A DNA stretch of 15,755 nt from DASPFV01 sp035620975 (GTDB lineage Bacteria > Acidobacteriota > Vicinamibacteria > Vicinamibacterales > 2-12-FULL-66-21), in NCBI GenBank assembly GCA_035620975.1, contig DASPFV010000027.1, forward strand, positions 1 through 15,755, read 5' to 3'. Below are positions 14,257-15,755 of this stretch, in pieces. The notes under the pieces were generated by a model. It made no database searches and was not told the origin of the DNA. It worked only from the letters and a program-made list of their open reading frames with translations. Position 1 is the stretch's first letter; every line of letters starts with the position of its first letter. Position numbers and translations under genes: made by a program.

Positions 14257-15755
14257 TTACGTCCCGGCGAGCCCGCGCGTGAGCCGGGCGAATGTCCCGC
14301 GCCGGCCAGCCAGCGACTCCCAGGTCCCCTCATCGACGACCCGGCCGGCATCGAGAACCACGATGTGGTCGGAGTCGCGGATCGTGGAGAGCCGGTGGGC
14401 GATGACGAGCGTGGTGCGGCCGCGCGCGGCATTCCGCAGCGCGGACTGCACGAGCTGCTCCGAAACGGCGTCGAGGTGCGAGGTGGCTTCGTCGAGGATC
14501 AGCACGGTGGGGTTGCGGACGATCGCGCGGGCAATCGCGATCCGCTGCCGCTGGCCGCCTGACACCATGACCCCGCGTTCGCCCACGAGCGTGTCCAGGC
14601 CGTCGGGCAGGCCGGCCACCACATCAGAGAGGTTGGCGATCTCGATGGCGCGCGCGAGCGCCCCGGGGTCCGCTGTCTCGACGCCGTAGAGAATGTTCTC
14701 GCGCAGCGTGCCGTGGAAGAGAAACGCTTCCTGCTCGACGAGCGCGACGGCGCGATGCCAGCTGTCGGCGGTGTAGTCCCAGTAGTCGAGGCCGTTGACG
14801 ACGATGCGGCCCGAGGTCGGGGCGCGAAGCCGGAGCAGGAGCGCGGCGAGCGTGGACTTCCCGGATCCCGACGGCCCGACGATGGCCGTGGTGCGCCCGG
14901 CCGCCACCGCGAGGTCGACCTCCTTGAGTGCCAGCGTTCCGCCCGGATACCTGTACGTGACGCGCTCGAAGCGGAGATCCCCGCGGACGTCGGCCAGCTC
15001 GATCCGCCCGAACGGCCGTGGCGGGAAGATGGGTGTCTGCATCCAGGTCTGCACCTCGCGGATGCCGCCGGCCAGGTACAGCAGGTGCCCCTGCAACCCG
15101 TACAGCTGGTTCAGGAGCGGGAGCAGCCGCAGCAGGATGAACCCGTAGGCGAGCAGGTAGCTGCCGAGCATCCGGCCGGGGCTCACGAGAAAGAGGTACG
15201 CGAGACCCACGATGAGCATGGCGCCGATCACGGCGAGCGTCTCTGTCAGGGGGAACAGCAGGGACGAGGCGTGCGCGCTGCGCTCCTCTGCCCCGGCCTG
15301 GCCGACGTTCAACGCGTGAAAACGCTCGGCCTCGCGGGCCTGCGCGTTGGCGGCGCGGACGACCCGAATCCCGCCGAACGTCTGGCCCAGCGCGGCGGCC
15401 ATCCGGTGATTGAAGTCGGCGAGGTCGGTGCCGGCCTGCGCGAGCCGCGCGTGAACGAACGCAATGGTTCCGCCGAGGGCTGCCGTGAGCCCGAGCACCA
15501 GCAGCGTCAGCGGCCACGACAGCACGAACAGCGCCGCCACGTAGAAGAGCGCGATGGAGCCGCGCTGCAGCATGCCGAGAAGCGCATCGATCGCCAGCGT
15601 CGATCGGTAGGTCTCGACGAGGAACACGTTGGCCAGCTCCCCGCCCGGCGACCGATCGAACACATCCAGATCCGCCTGCTGCATCCGTCCGAACAGCGCG
15701 TCGCGCAGGTGGACGGCCGTGCGGCGCTTGAGGCCCGCGACAAGCACCTGCGACA
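14257..15755 (-). CDS. ABC exporter, fused permease-ATPase (MsbA/PglK-like), N-terminus off the right edge
   Basis: 498 residues are visible, ending at TAA 14257-14259. The frame is open to the right edge, so the first membrane segments (roughly 80-90 residues by family comparison) are missing. The visible part starts in the coupling region (LRDALFGRMQQADLDVFDRS), followed by four further membrane helices. The nucleotide-binding domain is complete: Walker A GPSGSGKST, Q-loop ALVEQEAFLFHGT, signature VSGGQRQRIAIARA, Walker B VLILDEAT and H-loop VIAHRLST, all intact. Such homodimeric exporters move lipids, lipid-linked oligosaccharides or small molecules out of the cytoplasm. Beside an EPS operon it may flip the lipid-linked repeat unit as PglK does, but this is inference from location. 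It is separated from the operon by 209 bp with its own stop. Confidence 0.93.
   Translation of the reverse strand, partial: SQVLVAGLKRRTAVHLRDALFGRMQQADLDVFDRSPGGELANVFLVETYRSTLAIDALLGMLQRGSIALFYVAALFVLSWPLTLLVLGLTAALGGTIAFVHARLAQAGTDLADFNHRMAAALGQTFGGIRVVRAANAQAREAERFHALNVGQAGAEERSAHASSLLFPLTETLAVIGAMLIVGLAYLFLVSPGRMLGSYLLAYGFILLRLLPLLNQLYGLQGHLLYLAGGIREVQTWMQTPIFPPRPFGRIELADVRGDLRFERVTYRYPGGTLALKEVDLAVAAGRTTAIVGPSGSGKSTLAALLLRLRAPTSGRIVVNGLDYWDYTADSWHRAVALVEQEAFLFHGTLRENILYGVETADPGALARAIEIANLSDVVAGLPDGLDTLVGERGVMVSGGQRQRIAIARAIVRNPTVLILDEATSHLDAVSEQLVQSALRNAARGRTTLVIAHRLSTIRDSDHIVVLDAGRVVDEGTWESLAGRRGTFARLTRGLAGT

Noticed and set aside
1..15755. tRNA or rRNA genes, CRISPR arrays, insertion sequences, attachment sites
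   Set aside because: None was seen on either strand; nearly every base is accounted for by recognisable coding sequence and there are no long repeats or transposase motifs.

Overview
The window is a GC-rich, almost fully coding piece of a Gram-negative chromosome that carries most of an exopolysaccharide (or O-antigen-like) biosynthesis and export locus. Every gene I can support lies on the minus strand, so transcription runs from right to left. A polysaccharide export (OPX/Wza-type) protein and an outer-membrane beta-barrel show that the host has an outer membrane. The high GC, the frequent GTG starts and the NtrC-like regulator inside an EPS locus would suit Acidobacteriota, a myxobacterial-type lineage or a similar environmental group. 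No taxonomic marker is present, so that is only a guess.

Layout in transcription order: (1) 15755-14257, a fused ABC exporter (permease plus ATPase) whose N-terminus lies off the right edge; (2) 14256-14048, the only real intergenic region (209 bp), with a possible sigma70-type promoter and a short direct repeat; (3) 14047-13073, a single-domain NtrC/PspF-like regulator whose ATPase motifs have all decayed but whose Fis-type helix-turn-helix is intact; (4) 13076-11871, a 401-residue secreted outer-membrane beta-barrel; (5) 11860-11057, a short OPX protein with two SLBB repeats; (6) 11043-1, eleven assembly genes in the order glycosyltransferase, methyltransferase, FkbM methyltransferase, glycosyltransferase, Wzy/ligase-like membrane protein, glycosyltransferase, Cys4-methyltransferase, GT2 glycosyltransferase, FkbM methyltransferase, glycosyltransferase, and a glycosyltransferase cut by the left edge.

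From the regulator to the left edge, 11 of 13 gene junctions overlap and the other two are gaps of 10 and 13 bp. This is very probably one translationally coupled operon longer than 14 kb. A working model: six glycosyltransferases (five GT-B, one GT-A) build a lipid-linked repeat unit, four SAM-dependent methyltransferases decorate it, the Wzy-like protein polymerises or ligates it, and the short OPX protein plus the beta-barrel carry the polymer through the periplasm and outer membrane. The ABC exporter could be the repeat-unit flippase. No initiating phosphoglycosyltransferase, Wzc/BY-kinase or Wzx flippase is visible here.

The most unusual points are the catalytically dead NtrC-like regulator heading the operon, and the export pair in which a Wza-like protein lacks both a lipid anchor and the outer-membrane helix and sits next to a dedicated barrel.
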